Positions 25,374-36,670 of a stretch of DNA of 64,000 nucleotides are shown here, one piece after another. Position 1 is the stretch's first letter, and each line of letters starts with the position of its first letter. Source of the DNA: Pseudomonas benzenivorans. Its GTDB lineage: Bacteria; Pseudomonadota; Gammaproteobacteria; Pseudomonadales; Pseudomonadaceae. Where the stretch lies: NCBI RefSeq assembly GCF_900100495.1, contig NZ_FNCT01000021.1, forward strand, positions 1 through 64,000. The letters are read 5' to 3'. Both the position numbers and the translations under genes were made by a program. The notes below the pieces were generated by a model, which worked only from the letters and a program-made list of their open reading frames with translations, was not told the origin of the DNA and ran no database searches.

Positions 25374-26495
25374 ATGTCGCAGATGATTTTCAGCAAGGGT
25401 TTCCTGGCGCTCGCCGTCACCGCAGCCATGGGCCTTTCCTCCCTGGCCCAGGCCGACCTGGTGATTGGCGTCGCGGGGCCGCATACCGGGGCCAACGCCT
25501 CGTTCGGCGAACAATACTGGCGCGGGGCGAGCCAGGCCGCCGAGGACATCAACGCGGCGGGTGGGGTCAACGGCGAGATGATCAAGCTGGTCAAGGCCGA
25601 TGATGCCTGCGAGCCCAAGCAGGCAGTGGCCGTGGCCAACCGCCTGGTCGATCAGGACGGTGCCAAGGGGGTAGTTGGCCACTTCTGCTCTTCCTCGACC
25701 ATTCCGGCCTCCGAGGTCTACGACGAGGCCGGCATCATCGCCATCACCCCCGGCTCGACCAACCCGCAGGTAACCGAGCGCGGCCAGCCGGGCATGTTCC
25801 GCATGTGCGGGCGCGACGACCAGCAGGGCATCGTCGCCGGCGACTACATCGTCGACACCCTGAAGGCGGCCAAGGTCGCGATCATTCACGACAAGGACAC
25901 CTATGGCCAGGGCCTGGCGGACGCGACCAAGGCCGAGCTGCACAAGCGCGGCGTCACCGAGGTGCTCTACGAGGGCCTGACCCGCGGCGAGAAAGACTTC
26001 AACGCGCTGGTCACCAAGATCCGCGCCGCCGGCGCCGAGGTCGTGTATTTCGGCGGCCTGCACGCCGAGGCCGGCCCGCTGGTGCGGCAGATGCGCGAGC
26101 AGGGCCTGACCGCGACCTTCCTCTCCGGCGACGGCATCGTCACCGACGAGCTGGTCACCACCGCCGGTGGCCCGCAGTACACCAAGGGCGTGCTGATGAC
26201 CTTCGGCGCCGACCCGCGGCTGATCCCCGACGGCAAGCCGGTGATCGACAAGTTCCGCGCCAACGGCTTCGAGCCGGAAGGCTACACCCTCTACTCCTAC
26301 GCCTCGCTGCAGACCCTGGCGGCGGCCTTCGCCGGCGCCGGCGCGAACGACCCGGCCAAGGCCAGCGCCTGGCTGAAGGCCAACCCGGTGCAGACCGTGC
26401 TGGGCAAGAAGGAGTGGGACGCCAAGGGCGACCTGAAGGTCTCCGACTACGTCGTCTACGCCTGGGACGACAAGGGCAAGTACCACCAGCAGTAA
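25374..26495 (+). CDS. Branched-chain amino acid ABC transporter, periplasmic binding protein
   Basis: 373 aa from ATG at 25374, with GGAG about 10 bases before it. A Sec signal peptide ends near LSSLAQA (residues 20-26). The mature part is a type I periplasmic binding fold: VIGVAGPHTGANASFGEQYW, then GDD-like DDACEPKQAVAVANRLVDQD, VVGHFCSSSTIPASEVYDEA and MCGRDDQQGIVAGDYIV. It resembles LivK/BraC proteins but is a distinct paralogue by sequence from the BraC I remember. It delivers leucine, isoleucine, valine or related amino acids to LivHM. First gene of the livK-H-M-G-F type cluster. Confidence 0.93.
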   Translation: MSQMIFSKGFLALAVTAAMGLSSLAQADLVIGVAGPHTGANASFGEQYWRGASQAAEDINAAGGVNGEMIKLVKADDACEPKQAVAVANRLVDQDGAKGVVGHFCSSSTIPASEVYDEAGIIAITPGSTNPQVTERGQPGMFRMCGRDDQQGIVAGDYIVDTLKAAKVAIIHDKDTYGQGLADATKAELHKRGVTEVLYEGLTRGEKDFNALVTKIRAAGAEVVYFGGLHAEAGPLVRQMREQGLTATFLSGDGIVTDELVTTAGGPQYTKGVLMTFGADPRLIPDGKPVIDKFRANGFEPEGYTLYSYASLQTLAAAFAGAGANDPAKASAWLKANPVQTVLGKKEWDAKGDLKVSDYVVYAWDDKGKYHQQ

Positions 26496-26503
26496 GTCCA
26501 GGA

Positions 26504-26580
26504 GCCGGTTCGACCGAACTGCCCGCGTGGCAGCTCGGTCGGGCCGGCGCCTTGCTCGGCTGACCGTGCGCCCGCACGGT
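26504..26580 (+). promoter_or_regulatory. Two stable hairpins between the binding-protein gene and livH
   Basis: A 20-bp stem with a CGCG loop (26504-26548; one mismatch plus wobble pairs) is followed by a second stem ACCGTGCG/CGCACGGT (26563-26580). No U tract follows, so this is more likely a 3'-end stabiliser or partial attenuator that keeps binding-protein mRNA more abundant than livHMGF mRNA. The rest of the 227-bp gap shows nothing. Confidence 0.6.
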
Positions 26581-26722
26581 TGGTGCATTCCGGGAACTGC
26601 TGGGTCGTCGACCCCGTCCGCCGCCACAGCTCATGCGGCGGCGCTCAGCAGTACCCGTCTGATAACACCTGAGGCATCCGCGCCCACCCGCGCCGGAGCG
26701 CCCAGCAGACGAGACTGAGTCA

Positions 26723-27637
<915 letters not shown>

Positions 27638-27639
27638 GC

Positions 27640-28926
27640 ATGTCCTCAACCCTTGCAAGCAAGCGTTTCGACGTGAAAAAGAGCCTGGTCGACGCGGTGC
27701 TCGCCGGCCTGATCGCGCTGATCGTGTTCGGCCCGATCGTCGGGGTGGTGCTCGACGGCTACGCGTTCAACCTGCAGCCCGACCGGGTGGCGGCGATGAT
27801 CGGGGCGGTGATGCTCGGTCGCTTCGTCCTCAGCCTGTTCCTGCAGACGCCCAGGGGCCTGGCGATCCTCGCCGGCTTCGAAACGGTCGGCTCGGGCGTG
27901 CATGTGCGCGATCCGGGTTACCAGAGCCATCTGCGCTGGGTGCTGCCGCTGCTGGTGGTGGTCGCCCTGGTCTTCCCGTTCTTCGCCAGCAAGTACCTGC
28001 TGACCGTGGTGATCCTCGGCCTGATCTACGTGCTGCTCGGGCTCGGCCTGAACATCGTGGTCGGCCTGGCCGGCCTGCTCGACCTCGGCTACGTGGCCTT
28101 CTACGCCATCGGCGCCTATGGCCTGGCGCTGGGCTACGAGCACCTCGGCCTGGGCTTCTGGAGCGTGCTGCCGCTGGCGGCCCTGGCGGCGGCGCTGGCC
28201 GGGGGGCTCCTGGGTTTCCCGGTGCTGCGCATGCACGGTGACTACCTGGCCATCGTCACCCTCGGCTTCGGCGAGATCATCCGCCTGGTGCTGAACAACT
28301 GGCTGGCGTTCACCGGCGGGCCGAACGGCATGTCGGTGCCCGCGCCGACCTTCCTGGGCCTGGAGTTCAGCCGCCGGGCCAAGGATGGCGGGGTGCCCTT
28401 CCACGAGTTCTTCGGCATCGACTACAACGCCAACTTCAAGTTCCTGTTCATCTACCTGGTGCTGCTGCTGGTGGTGCTGCTGGTGCTCTACGTGAAGAAC
28501 CGCCTGACCCGCATGCCGGTCGGCCGTGCCTGGGAGGCGCTGCGCGAAGACGAGATCGCCTGCCGCGCCATGGGCCTCAACCACGTGCTGGTCAAGCTCT
28601 CGGCGTTCATGATCGGCGCCTCCACCGCCGGGTTGGCCGGGGTGTTCTTCGCCAGCTACCAGGGCTTCGTCAACCCGGCCTCGTTCACCTTCTTCGAGTC
28701 GGCGCTGATCCTCGCCATCGTCGTGCTCGGCGGCATGGGTTCGACCGTCGGCGTGGTGCTGGCGGCCTTCGTCCTGACCGTCGCGCCGGAGCTGCTGCGC
28801 AGTTTCGCCGAGTACCGCGTGCTGCTGTTCGGCGTATTGATGGTGTTGATGATGATCTGGCGCCCGCGCGGGCTGATCCGGGTCAGCCGCAACGGTGTGC
28901 AACCGCGTCAAGGAGTAGCGCCATGA
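27640..28926 (+). CDS. livM: Branched-chain amino acid ABC transporter permease LivM
   Basis: 428 aa from ATG at 27640 (MSSTLASKRFDVKKSLVDAV). The first ~100 residues form the N-terminal extension typical of pseudomonad LivM proteins (DUF3382-like, two hydrophobic segments). Then comes the core with GLGLNIVVGLAGLLDLGYVA, RMHGDYLAIVTLGFGEIIRL and GGMGSTVGVVLAAFVLTVAP. It is the second channel subunit. Its stop overlaps the livG start by four bases (ATGA). Confidence 0.96.
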   Translation: MSSTLASKRFDVKKSLVDAVLAGLIALIVFGPIVGVVLDGYAFNLQPDRVAAMIGAVMLGRFVLSLFLQTPRGLAILAGFETVGSGVHVRDPGYQSHLRWVLPLLVVVALVFPFFASKYLLTVVILGLIYVLLGLGLNIVVGLAGLLDLGYVAFYAIGAYGLALGYEHLGLGFWSVLPLAALAAALAGGLLGFPVLRMHGDYLAIVTLGFGEIIRLVLNNWLAFTGGPNGMSVPAPTFLGLEFSRRAKDGGVPFHEFFGIDYNANFKFLFIYLVLLLVVLLVLYVKNRLTRMPVGRAWEALREDEIACRAMGLNHVLVKLSAFMIGASTAGLAGVFFASYQGFVNPASFTFFESALILAIVVLGGMGSTVGVVLAAFVLTVAPELLRSFAEYRVLLFGVLMVLMMIWRPRGLIRVSRNGVQPRQGVAP

Positions 28927-29794
28927 GCGAAGCAATTGTCCTCTCGGTCGACCGCCTGGCCATGCACTTCGGCGGGATCAAGGCGCTCAACGATGTCAGC
29001 CTGACCATCAAGCGCAATTCCATCTCGGCGCTGATCGGTCCCAACGGCGCCGGCAAGACCACGGTGTTCAACTGCCTGACCGGCTTCTACAGCGCCACCG
29101 GCGGCAGCATCAAGCTCAACGCCCGGGGCAGGACCACCGACGTGATCAAGGTGCTCGGCGAGCCCTTCGAGCCGGGCGACTTCATCTCCCCGGCGAAGTT
29201 CTGCAGCCGCCTGTACTACAAGATGTTCGGCGGTACCCACCTGGTCAATCGCGCAGGCCTGGCACGGACCTTCCAGAACATCCGCCTGTTCAAGGAGATG
29301 TCGGTGGTGGAGAACCTGCTGGTGGCCCAGCACATGTGGATCAACCGCAACCTGCTGGCCGGCGTGTTCAACACCCCGGGCTTTCGCAAGGCCGAGAGCC
29401 AGGCGCTGGACCATGCCTTCTACTGGCTGGAGGTGGTCGACCTGGTCGACTGCGCCAACCGCCTGGCCGGCGAGCTGTCCTACGGCCAGCAGCGCCGCCT
29501 GGAGATCGCCCGGGCGATGTGCACGCGGCCGCAGATCATCTGCCTGGACGAGCCGGCCGCCGGCCTCAACCCGCAGGAGACCGAGGCGCTGAGCCGGATC
29601 ATCCGCCTGCTGCGCGACGACCACGACCAGACCGTGCTGCTGATCGAGCACGACATGGGCATGGTCATGAGCATTTCCGACCATATCGTGGTGCTCGACC
29701 ATGGCCTGGTGATCGCTCAGGGCGGGCCCGAGGCGATCCGCAACGACCCCAAGGTGATCGCCGCCTACTTGGGCGCCGACGAGGAGGAACTGGT

Positions 29795-29798
<4 letters not shown>
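28923..29798 (+). CDS. livG: Branched-chain amino acid ABC transporter ATPase LivG
   Basis: 291 aa from ATG at 28923, with an AAGGAG ribosome site eight bases upstream. ABC ATPase motifs: Walker A GPNGAGKTTVFN (near residue 40), signature LSYGQQRRLEIARAM, Walker B IICLDEPAAGLNPQE and the switch His in LLIEHDMGMVM. The insertion between Walker A and the signature, including ARTFQNIRLFKEMSVVENLL, is usual for LivG. It works with LivF to drive uptake. Confidence 0.96.
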
Positions 29799-30511
<713 letters not shown>

Positions 30512-30519
30512 GCCGCTTT

Positions 30520-30602
30520 TGTAGGGTGGACATGGCGTAGCCTGGTCCACCGCCCTGGCCTCATCGGTGGACAAGTCGCTCCGCGGCATGTCCACCCTAC
30601 GC
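30520..30602. repeat. Palindromic GTAGGGTGGA repeat after livF
   Basis: Inverted ends (GTAGGGTGGACATG and CATGTCCACCCTAC) enclose a shorter inner inverted repeat. The rest of the livF-SDR gap (to 30816) holds further repeat-like pieces, a GTGGGAGGGGCTTTAGCCGCG block near 30620 and a GTTCCCACGCTCCGCGTGGG hairpin near 30686, and no gene. Confidence 0.75.
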
Positions 30603-30816
30603 GGCCGTGCGACTCCTGTGGGAGGGGCTTTAGCCGCGATTGCTGTGTGCGGCGCAGACCCCATCGCGGCCAAGGCGCAAAATGATCGTTCCCACGCTCC
30701 GCGTGGGAATGCCTCTGCCAGCACTGCTGGCAACACTTAACTTGGACATAGCATTTCTGTATGGGTTGCCATATCTCAATCCTGGAAAAGCGTATGGATG
30801 GGAAGCCGAAGCGCTT

Positions 30817-31623
30817 TCAGCCGATCCCGAAGGTTTTGCGCAGGCCCGCATCGACCGGGCCAGCCGGCATGAAACGGCGCAACTTGCTCAGCAGAGAGGC
30901 CTCGCCCTTGGGCGTACGGCGCATTTTCCAGGCACCCAGAGCGGCATCGACAATGGTCATGGCGACCCCATCGGGCGCCGGTGCCTTATGGACATTCTTT
31001 TGAATGGCCTGGGCAACGACACTGCGCTCGCTGTCGTAGGCGGGGATTCTGGAGGCCGCCTGGGGCGCATTGATGTCCAGGTTGGTCTTGGTGAAGGAAG
31101 GTTCGACCAGCGCGACGCGAATGCCGAATTTGCGCACCTCGTGATCCAGGGTCTCGGACAGCCCTTCCACGGCATGCTTGGAGGCCGAATAGAGCCCCAT
31201 GTACGGCGCCGGCAGAAAACCCAGCACCGAACTGACGTTGACGATGCGACCGGAACCTTGCTCGCGCATGTGCGGCAGTACCGCTTGGGTTGTGCGCAAG
31301 ATGCCCAGGAGGTTGGTGTCGAACAGCGACTGGGCTTCGGCAATCGAGGTTTCTTCCGTCGCGCCGAGCAGGGTCACGCCTGCACTGTTGACCAGCACGT
31401 CGATGCGCTTGGTCTGGGCGATGATCGTCTGGATTCCATGGCGAACCGATGTTTCGTCCCGGATATCCATCTCGATGAGTGCAACACCCGGTATTGGCTG
31501 TGCTTTGCTGGTGTTGCGCACGCTGCCGAACACCTGGCAACCCCGCTTGGCAAACTGCTCCGCGGCGGCACGGCCGATGCCCGATGACACGCCGGTGACA
31601 ACGATAACTGTTGAATTCGACAT
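30817..31623 (-). CDS. Short-chain dehydrogenase/reductase (SDR)
   Basis: 268 aa starting MSNSTVIVVTGVSSGIGRAA. Cofactor-binding TGVSSGIG at residues ~10-17, structural NSAG, catalytic Ser in IVNVSSVLGF and catalytic YSASK in YMGLYSASKHAVEGLSETLD are all intact, so an active classical SDR is expected; the substrate is unknown. It is the last gene of a tetR-adaptor-RND-SDR unit, 15 bp after the RND gene. An oxidoreductase cotranscribed with an efflux pump could modify the exported compound or be a passenger. Confidence 0.9.
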   Translation of the reverse strand: MSNSTVIVVTGVSSGIGRAAAEQFAKRGCQVFGSVRNTSKAQPIPGVALIEMDIRDETSVRHGIQTIIAQTKRIDVLVNSAGVTLLGATEETSIAEAQSLFDTNLLGILRTTQAVLPHMREQGSGRIVNVSSVLGFLPAPYMGLYSASKHAVEGLSETLDHEVRKFGIRVALVEPSFTKTNLDINAPQAASRIPAYDSERSVVAQAIQKNVHKAPAPDGVAMTIVDAALGAWKMRRTPKGEASLLSKLRRFMPAGPVDAGLRKTFGIG

Positions 31624-31638
31624 AGCGGTTTCTCTCGA

Positions 31639-34600
31639 TCAGGAAAGTTCAGCTTGTGGTATCTGTCTCACGGGCGCTGCCCTGTCCGCCTGTGCCACTG
31701 AAGGCGCCCTGTCCACGCGGGTTGCGCTGCCGCGGTCGTCGGGTTTGATCTTGAACCAGATGGCATACATGGCCGGCAGGAACACCAGGGTCAGTACCGT
31801 TCCTGCGAAGGTGCCGCCGATCAGGGTGTAGGCGAGCGTGCCCCAGAACACCGAATGGGTCAGCGGGATGAAGGCCAGGATTGCCGCCAACGCGGTGAGG
31901 ATCACCGGCCGGGCGCGCTGCACGGTGGCCTCGACCACCGCCCGGAACGGGTCCAGGCCGGCCTGCTCGTTGTGGCGGATCTGCCCGATCAGGATCAGCG
32001 TGTTGCGCATCAGGATGCCCGACAGCGCAATCAGCCCGACCAACGCATTGATGCCGAAGGGCTGCTGGAACAGGATCAGCGTGGGCACCACACCGATCAG
32101 CCCCAGCGGGCTGGTGAGGAAGACCATGACCATCGCGGAGATCGAACGCACCTGCAAAATGAGGATGATCAGGGTCGCTGCCAGCATGATCGGGAACAGC
32201 GGCAACATCGCCACCGTCGCCTTGCCTGACTCCTCGATGGAGCCCGCCTGCTCGATGCGGTAACCGCTCGGCAGTGTCTGCATGAGGGGCTGGAGCTGGC
32301 GGGTGATGGCCGTCGACACATCCGGCGGCTGCAGGCCCTCGGCGATGTCGCCGCGCACGGTGATGGTCGGCATGCGGTCGCGCCGGCGCATGATTGGCTC
32401 CTCCATGCGCACCTCCACCGTGCCGACCTGCGACAGCGGGATGCGTTGCCCGTTGGCGCCCGCCAGGGTGAAGTCCATGACCCTGGTCGGGTCGAAGCGG
32501 ATATCCCCGGCCGCACGGGCCACGACCTGCACCGTGCGGATGTCCTCGCGCACGGCGGTGATGGGCACGCCGCTGAGCAGGAACTGCAATTGTTGCGCGA
32601 CGGCGCTGGAGGTCAGCCCCACGGCCTGCAGGCGATCCTGTTGCAAGCTGAAGTGCAGCGTGGGCGTGCGCGTGCCCCAGTCGGTGTTGACCGTGCGCAG
32701 CATCGGGCTGACATCCATGACCTGCTGCACGTCGGCGGCGATTTCGCGCAGCTTGTCCGGGTTCGGGCCGGTGACCCGGTAGGCAACCGGGAACGGCGAG
32801 TACGGGCCGAACACCAGCTGGGTGACACGCACGCGGGCCTCGTTGGCCAGCCCCTCGGCGATCGCCTGGCGCAGCCGCTGTTTCAACGCCTCGCGCTCCT
32901 CCTGGTTGTCCGTGCGGACCACGATCTTGGCAAACGAAGGATCGGGCAGTTCCGGCCCCATCGCCATGTAGAAGCGCGGTGCGCCCTGGCCGACGTAAGC
33001 CGTGACGATCCTGGCTTCCTTCTGCTCGGCCAGCCAGGCTTCCACCTTCGCCGTGGCGGCGCTGGTCTGGGCGATCGAGGTGCCGTAGGGCATCTGCACC
33101 TCGACCAGCACCTCGGGGCGGTCGGAGATCGGGAAGAACTGCTTCTTGACCAGGCCCATGCCGAGTATGGCCAGGACGAACAGGCCGACCACCGAACCGG
33201 CGACCAGCCATTTGCCTGCGATGACCCGCGCCAGCACCCGGCGAAAGCGGTTGTAGCGCGGCGTATCGTAGAGCGCGTCGTGGCCGCCCTCGACCTTGTT
33301 GAAGTGAGGCAGCAGCTTGACGCCGAAGTAGGGCGTGAAAACCACCGCGACCAGCCACGACGCAATCAGTGCAATGCCGACGATCCAGAACATGTTGCTG
33401 GTGTATTCGCCCGCCGTGGAGCGGGCGAAGCCATTGGGCATGAAGCCCACGGCGGTGACCAGCGTGCCGGACAGCATCGGCGCGGCGGTATGGCTCCAGG
33501 CATAGGCGGAAGCTTTGACGCGGCTGTAGCCTTCCTCCATCTTCACCACCATCATTTCGATGGCGATGATGGCGTCGTCCACCAGCAGGCCCAGCGCCAG
33601 GATCAGCGAGCCCAGGGTGATGCGGTCGAAGTTCTTGCCGGTCGCCGCCATCACCATGAAGACCACCGCCAGCGTCAGCGGCACGGCCGCGGCGACCACC
33701 ACGCCCACGCGCCAGCCCATGCTGATGAAGCTCACCAGCATGACCACCAGCAGCGCGACGAAGAACTTGACCATGAACTCATCGACCGCCGAGCCGATGT
33801 TGACGGCCTGATCCGTGACCTTGCTCAGGCTCATGCCCAGCGGCAGCTCGGCGTTGATCGCGCCCACTTCGCTGTCCAGGGCCTTGCCCAGGTCGAGACC
33901 GTTCCAACCGTCGCGCATGACGATGCCCAGCAGCAGGGCCGGTTCGCCACCGTTGCGGATCAGGAAGGTCGCCGGGTCTTCGTAACCACGCTTGACCGTG
34001 GCGACGTCCGACAGCTTCAGCGTGCGGCCTTGCGCCACCACCGGCGTGTCGCGGATCTTCTGCAACTCATCGAAGGCGCCGTCCAGACGCAGGAATACCT
34101 GCGGCCCCTTGGTTTCCACCGAGCCAGCCGGGGTCAGGGCATTCTGGCCATTGAGCGCGGCGAACACCTCCTGCGGGCCGATGCCCAGGGTTGCCAGGCG
34201 TTCATGGGAGAATTCGACGAAGATGCGCTCGGACTGCTCGCCGACGATGTTGACCTTCTTCACCCCCGGCACGTGCAGCAGCCGCTGGCGCAGCCTCTCC
34301 GCGTCGCGCACCAGCAGGCGCTGCGGTTCGCCCTTGGCCTTGAGGGCGAACAGGGCGAAGGTGACGTCCGAGTATTCGTCGTTGACCAGCGGCCCGATCA
34401 CGCCAGCCGGAAGCGTCTTGGCCTCGTCGCTGACCTTCTTGCGGGCCTGGTAGAACTGTTCCGGCACTTGCGAGGGCGGGGTGGTGTCGAGCAGCGACAG
34501 GGTGGTGAAGGCCAGGCCGGGTCTCGTATAGGTCTCGCTGCGGTCGTACCAGCGCAGCTCCTGCAGGCGTTTTTCGATCTTCTCGGCGACCTGGTCCTGC

Positions 34601-34791
34601 ATTTCCTGGGCGGTGGCGCCGGGCCAGGCGGTCACGATGGTCATCACCTTGACCGTGAAGGCGGGATCTTCCGCCCGCCCCAGCTTGAAGAACGCGATAA
34701 GCCCCGCCAGCGAGATCAGGCAGACCAGGAACAGGGTGATGGAGCGCTCGCGTACGGCGAGCGCCGACAGGTTGAAACGACCTTCGCTCAT
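31639..34791 (-). CDS. RND efflux transporter, inner-membrane permease
   Basis: 1050 aa. TM1 lies at the N-terminus (SITLFLVCLISLAGLIAFFK), followed by a periplasmic domain. The TM4 proton-relay motif LGLLVDDAIIAIEMMVVKME contains the paired aspartates, a second periplasmic domain begins after FPISDRPEVLVEVQMPYGTS, and the C-terminal helices end near VLTLVFLPAMYAIWF. Length and motifs fit a hydrophobe/amphiphile-type RND pump. The ATG overlaps the adaptor stop by four bases (ATGA). A fragment of a near-identical gene is found in the pseudogene at 37366-37450. Substrate unknown; control is probably by the flanking TetR regulators. Confidence 0.93.
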   Translation of the reverse strand: MSEGRFNLSALAVRERSITLFLVCLISLAGLIAFFKLGRAEDPAFTVKVMTIVTAWPGATAQEMQDQVAEKIEKRLQELRWYDRSETYTRPGLAFTTLSLLDTTPPSQVPEQFYQARKKVSDEAKTLPAGVIGPLVNDEYSDVTFALFALKAKGEPQRLLVRDAERLRQRLLHVPGVKKVNIVGEQSERIFVEFSHERLATLGIGPQEVFAALNGQNALTPAGSVETKGPQVFLRLDGAFDELQKIRDTPVVAQGRTLKLSDVATVKRGYEDPATFLIRNGGEPALLLGIVMRDGWNGLDLGKALDSEVGAINAELPLGMSLSKVTDQAVNIGSAVDEFMVKFFVALLVVMLVSFISMGWRVGVVVAAAVPLTLAVVFMVMAATGKNFDRITLGSLILALGLLVDDAIIAIEMMVVKMEEGYSRVKASAYAWSHTAAPMLSGTLVTAVGFMPNGFARSTAGEYTSNMFWIVGIALIASWLVAVVFTPYFGVKLLPHFNKVEGGHDALYDTPRYNRFRRVLARVIAGKWLVAGSVVGLFVLAILGMGLVKKQFFPISDRPEVLVEVQMPYGTSIAQTSAATAKVEAWLAEQKEARIVTAYVGQGAPRFYMAMGPELPDPSFAKIVVRTDNQEEREALKQRLRQAIAEGLANEARVRVTQLVFGPYSPFPVAYRVTGPNPDKLREIAADVQQVMDVSPMLRTVNTDWGTRTPTLHFSLQQDRLQAVGLTSSAVAQQLQFLLSGVPITAVREDIRTVQVVARAAGDIRFDPTRVMDFTLAGANGQRIPLSQVGTVEVRMEEPIMRRRDRMPTITVRGDIAEGLQPPDVSTAITRQLQPLMQTLPSGYRIEQAGSIEESGKATVAMLPLFPIMLAATLIILILQVRSISAMVMVFLTSPLGLIGVVPTLILFQQPFGINALVGLIALSGILMRNTLILIGQIRHNEQAGLDPFRAVVEATVQRARPVILTALAAILAFIPLTHSVFWGTLAYTLIGGTFAGTVLTLVFLPAMYAIWFKIKPDDRGSATRVDRAPSVAQADRAAPVRQIPQAELS

Positions 34792-35903
34792 GGGCGGACT
34801 CCCTCGACCGCCGCGACGGCGGCTTCGCCAGCCAGCCGCACCTGCTGGCCTTCGCGCAGCAGGTGCGCGCCGAGCGCGACTATCCGCTCGCCTTGCTTGA
34901 GCGGCCCGCTGATGCGCGCACGTTCGTCATCCAGATGCTGAACCGCGACCGGCCGCCAGGAGACCTGTGCCGGTTCCCCCTGAATGACCCAGACCCCCGG
35001 CCCCTTGCCCGCGTCGTACAAAGCACCGATCGGCACCTGCAAGTCGCTTTGCGCGTAAGCCTGCCCATTCGCTATCTGCACGGTGATGGTGGTGCCCAGG
35101 GGCGCGTTGGCCAATTCGCCTTCCAGCACATAGCGCGCGTCGAAGGTGCGGGTCAGGCGGTCCGCGACGTCCGAGAGCTGCCGGAGCCTGGTCGCAACGC
35201 TGATGCCCTCTTTGCCGAAGAGCGTGGCCTGGGCGGCGGAACCGACCGCAGGGCGCAGGGTTTCCGGCAACTGGATAAGCGCTTCCCGGGGCCCGGCATG
35301 CGCCAGGCGCACCACGACCTGGCCGGCGCTGACGACCTGGCCGGGTTCGACCAGCGTGTCCATGACGATGCCATCGGCATCGGCCAGCAGTTCGGCATAA
35401 CGAGTCGCATTGCGGGCAAGTTCGGCCTGGGCCTCGGCCGCACTGAGCTGAGCCCTGGCGGCATCCGCCGCCGCCTTGAACTGATCGTAGGCCGACGCCG
35501 ATATCGCGCCGGTTCCGCGCAACGCGCGATAGCGGGCTTCATCGTCACTGGTCTGCTGCGCCCGCGCCCGCGCTGCGGCGACCGCTTCGCGCTGCGCATG
35601 GGCGGCGAGCTTCAGGTCGACGGGATCGAGGCGCAGGAGTACCTGGCCGCGCTTGACGGTTTGCCCGGTATCCACCAGCCGCTCGAGCACCTTGCCGGAG
35701 AGGCGAAAGCCCAGGTCGCTCTGGACCCTGGCGGCTACGGTGCCGGTGAAGGCGCGCGGCGCAGCAGACGCCCCCTGAATGACGACGGCACGCACCAGCG
35801 GCGCCTCGGTGCGTGGATCGGGTGGTGTTTTTTCGCCGCAGGCGACCAACGCAAACGGCAAGGCACAGAAGACAGTAGATAAAACCAGGCGGCGCCGGAG
35901 CAT
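34788..35903 (-). CDS. RND efflux periplasmic adaptor (membrane fusion) lipoprotein
   Basis: 371 aa from ATG at 35901-35903. The N-terminus MLRRRLVLSTVFCALPFALV is followed by a lipobox ending at Cys22 (LVAC), so the protein is probably lipid-anchored. Lipoyl/barrel-sandwich motifs follow: LGFRLSGKVLERLVDTGQTV, RGQVLLRLDPVDLKL and, after an alpha-helical hairpin rich in Ala/Arg, GIVMDTLVEPGQVVSAGQVV. It bridges the RND pump to the outer-membrane channel at 38265. An operator-like palindrome lies 46 bp upstream, between it and tetR1. Confidence 0.92.
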   Translation of the reverse strand: MLRRRLVLSTVFCALPFALVACGEKTPPDPRTEAPLVRAVVIQGASAAPRAFTGTVAARVQSDLGFRLSGKVLERLVDTGQTVKRGQVLLRLDPVDLKLAAHAQREAVAAARARAQQTSDDEARYRALRGTGAISASAYDQFKAAADAARAQLSAAEAQAELARNATRYAELLADADGIVMDTLVEPGQVVSAGQVVVRLAHAGPREALIQLPETLRPAVGSAAQATLFGKEGISVATRLRQLSDVADRLTRTFDARYVLEGELANAPLGTTITVQIANGQAYAQSDLQVPIGALYDAGKGPGVWVIQGEPAQVSWRPVAVQHLDDERARISGPLKQGERIVALGAHLLREGQQVRLAGEAAVAAVEGVRP

Positions 35904-35948
35904 GGGAGTCCCCTTGACGAATGGATCAGGACCCTCACTTTGACTCTA

Positions 35949-35972
35949 GTGACCAAGTTAGTCAATAGTCAC
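35949..35972 (-). promoter_or_regulatory. TetR-type operator, copy 1 (before the adaptor gene)
   Basis: GTGACC-N12-AGTCAC, 24 bp, one of five copies in this locus. It lies between tetR1 and the adaptor gene and could give the pump genes a separate regulated promoter. Confidence 0.7.
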
Positions 35973-35986
35973 ATTAATTCAGTACC

Positions 35987-36604
35987 TCAAGGCGACAGAC
36001 TGCGCAGCGCCAGGCCCGACAGTAGGGTCGGCGCCTCGTCGATGTAGTCGAAGCCATGCTGCAGGAGCAGCGGGTTGAGGTAAGGACGCATGACCAGATA
36101 GATCGCCATCACGGTTTCGTCGAGGGGCGTCTTGCGCTCGAAGTCGCCGCTTTGCCGCCCCTCCAGCACGATGTCCTGCAGCAATTCCCGGATGCGCGTT
36201 TCATAAGCACGCGCCGCCTGCCAGCGCTCGGTTGCCGCCGAAGCGGCAATTTCGTAGAGCTTACGGTCCTGAAAAAACAGGCGAAGGCTGGCCTCGACGA
36301 CCGACTTGAACATCCGCCGCAGCTTCTCTGGTGGCCGATCGGCCTTATCGACGGCGGCCCTGACCTCGGCCTCGATCTGGCTCAGGCAGTTCGCGCAGAT
36401 CATCTCGCCAATGGCCTGCTTGGACTCGAAGAACTTGTAGATGTAGGCCTTGGAAAAGCCGATGGCCTTGGCCAGATCGGAGACGGTGGTCTTCTCGTAG
36501 CCATACCGGCTGAAGTGCTCGGTGGCTGCGGCAACGATCTGGTCGCGCACCTCGTGATCGGCCGGGCCGCGGACTGGAACCGACTTGGTGACTGTTTTGC
36601 TCAT
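35987..36604 (-). CDS. TetR family regulator 1 of the RND system
   Basis: 205 aa. The N-terminal helix-turn-helix is typical of TetR: HFSRYGYEKTTVSDLAKAIG then FSKAYIYKFFESKQAIGEMI (residues ~30-70). The C-terminal ligand domain contains LFFQDRKLYEIAASAATERW and ends LALRSLSP. It differs from the second TetR at 37544 at only about 28 of 205 positions counted by eye. Upstream are two operators (36645 and 36671) shared with the divergent secreted repeat protein gene; downstream is operator 1 and the pump operon. A drug- or metabolite-released repressor of this locus is the simplest reading. Confidence 0.92.
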   Translation of the reverse strand: MSKTVTKSVPVRGPADHEVRDQIVAAATEHFSRYGYEKTTVSDLAKAIGFSKAYIYKFFESKQAIGEMICANCLSQIEAEVRAAVDKADRPPEKLRRMFKSVVEASLRLFFQDRKLYEIAASAATERWQAARAYETRIRELLQDIVLEGRQSGDFERKTPLDETVMAIYLVMRPYLNPLLLQHGFDYIDEAPTLLSGLALRSLSP

Positions 36605-36644
36605 GATTCACAGCCTATTGCCAATCTAAAAAAGTGGACAACAA

Positions 36645-36668
36645 GTGACCGATATGTATTATGGTCAC
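36645..36668 (+). promoter_or_regulatory. TetR-type operator, copy 2
   Basis: GTGACC-N12-GGTCAC with perfect 6-bp arms, between divergent tetR1 and the secreted repeat protein gene. It contains TATTAT, a likely -10 element, so binding would block RNA polymerase. Confidence 0.75.
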
Positions 36669-36670
36669 AT

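Noticed and set aside
25374..26495. Orthologue of the classical BraC binding protein
   Set aside because: The mature sequence differs in its core motifs from the BraC I recall and is closer to another pseudomonad LivK-type paralogue, so no bra symbols were used.
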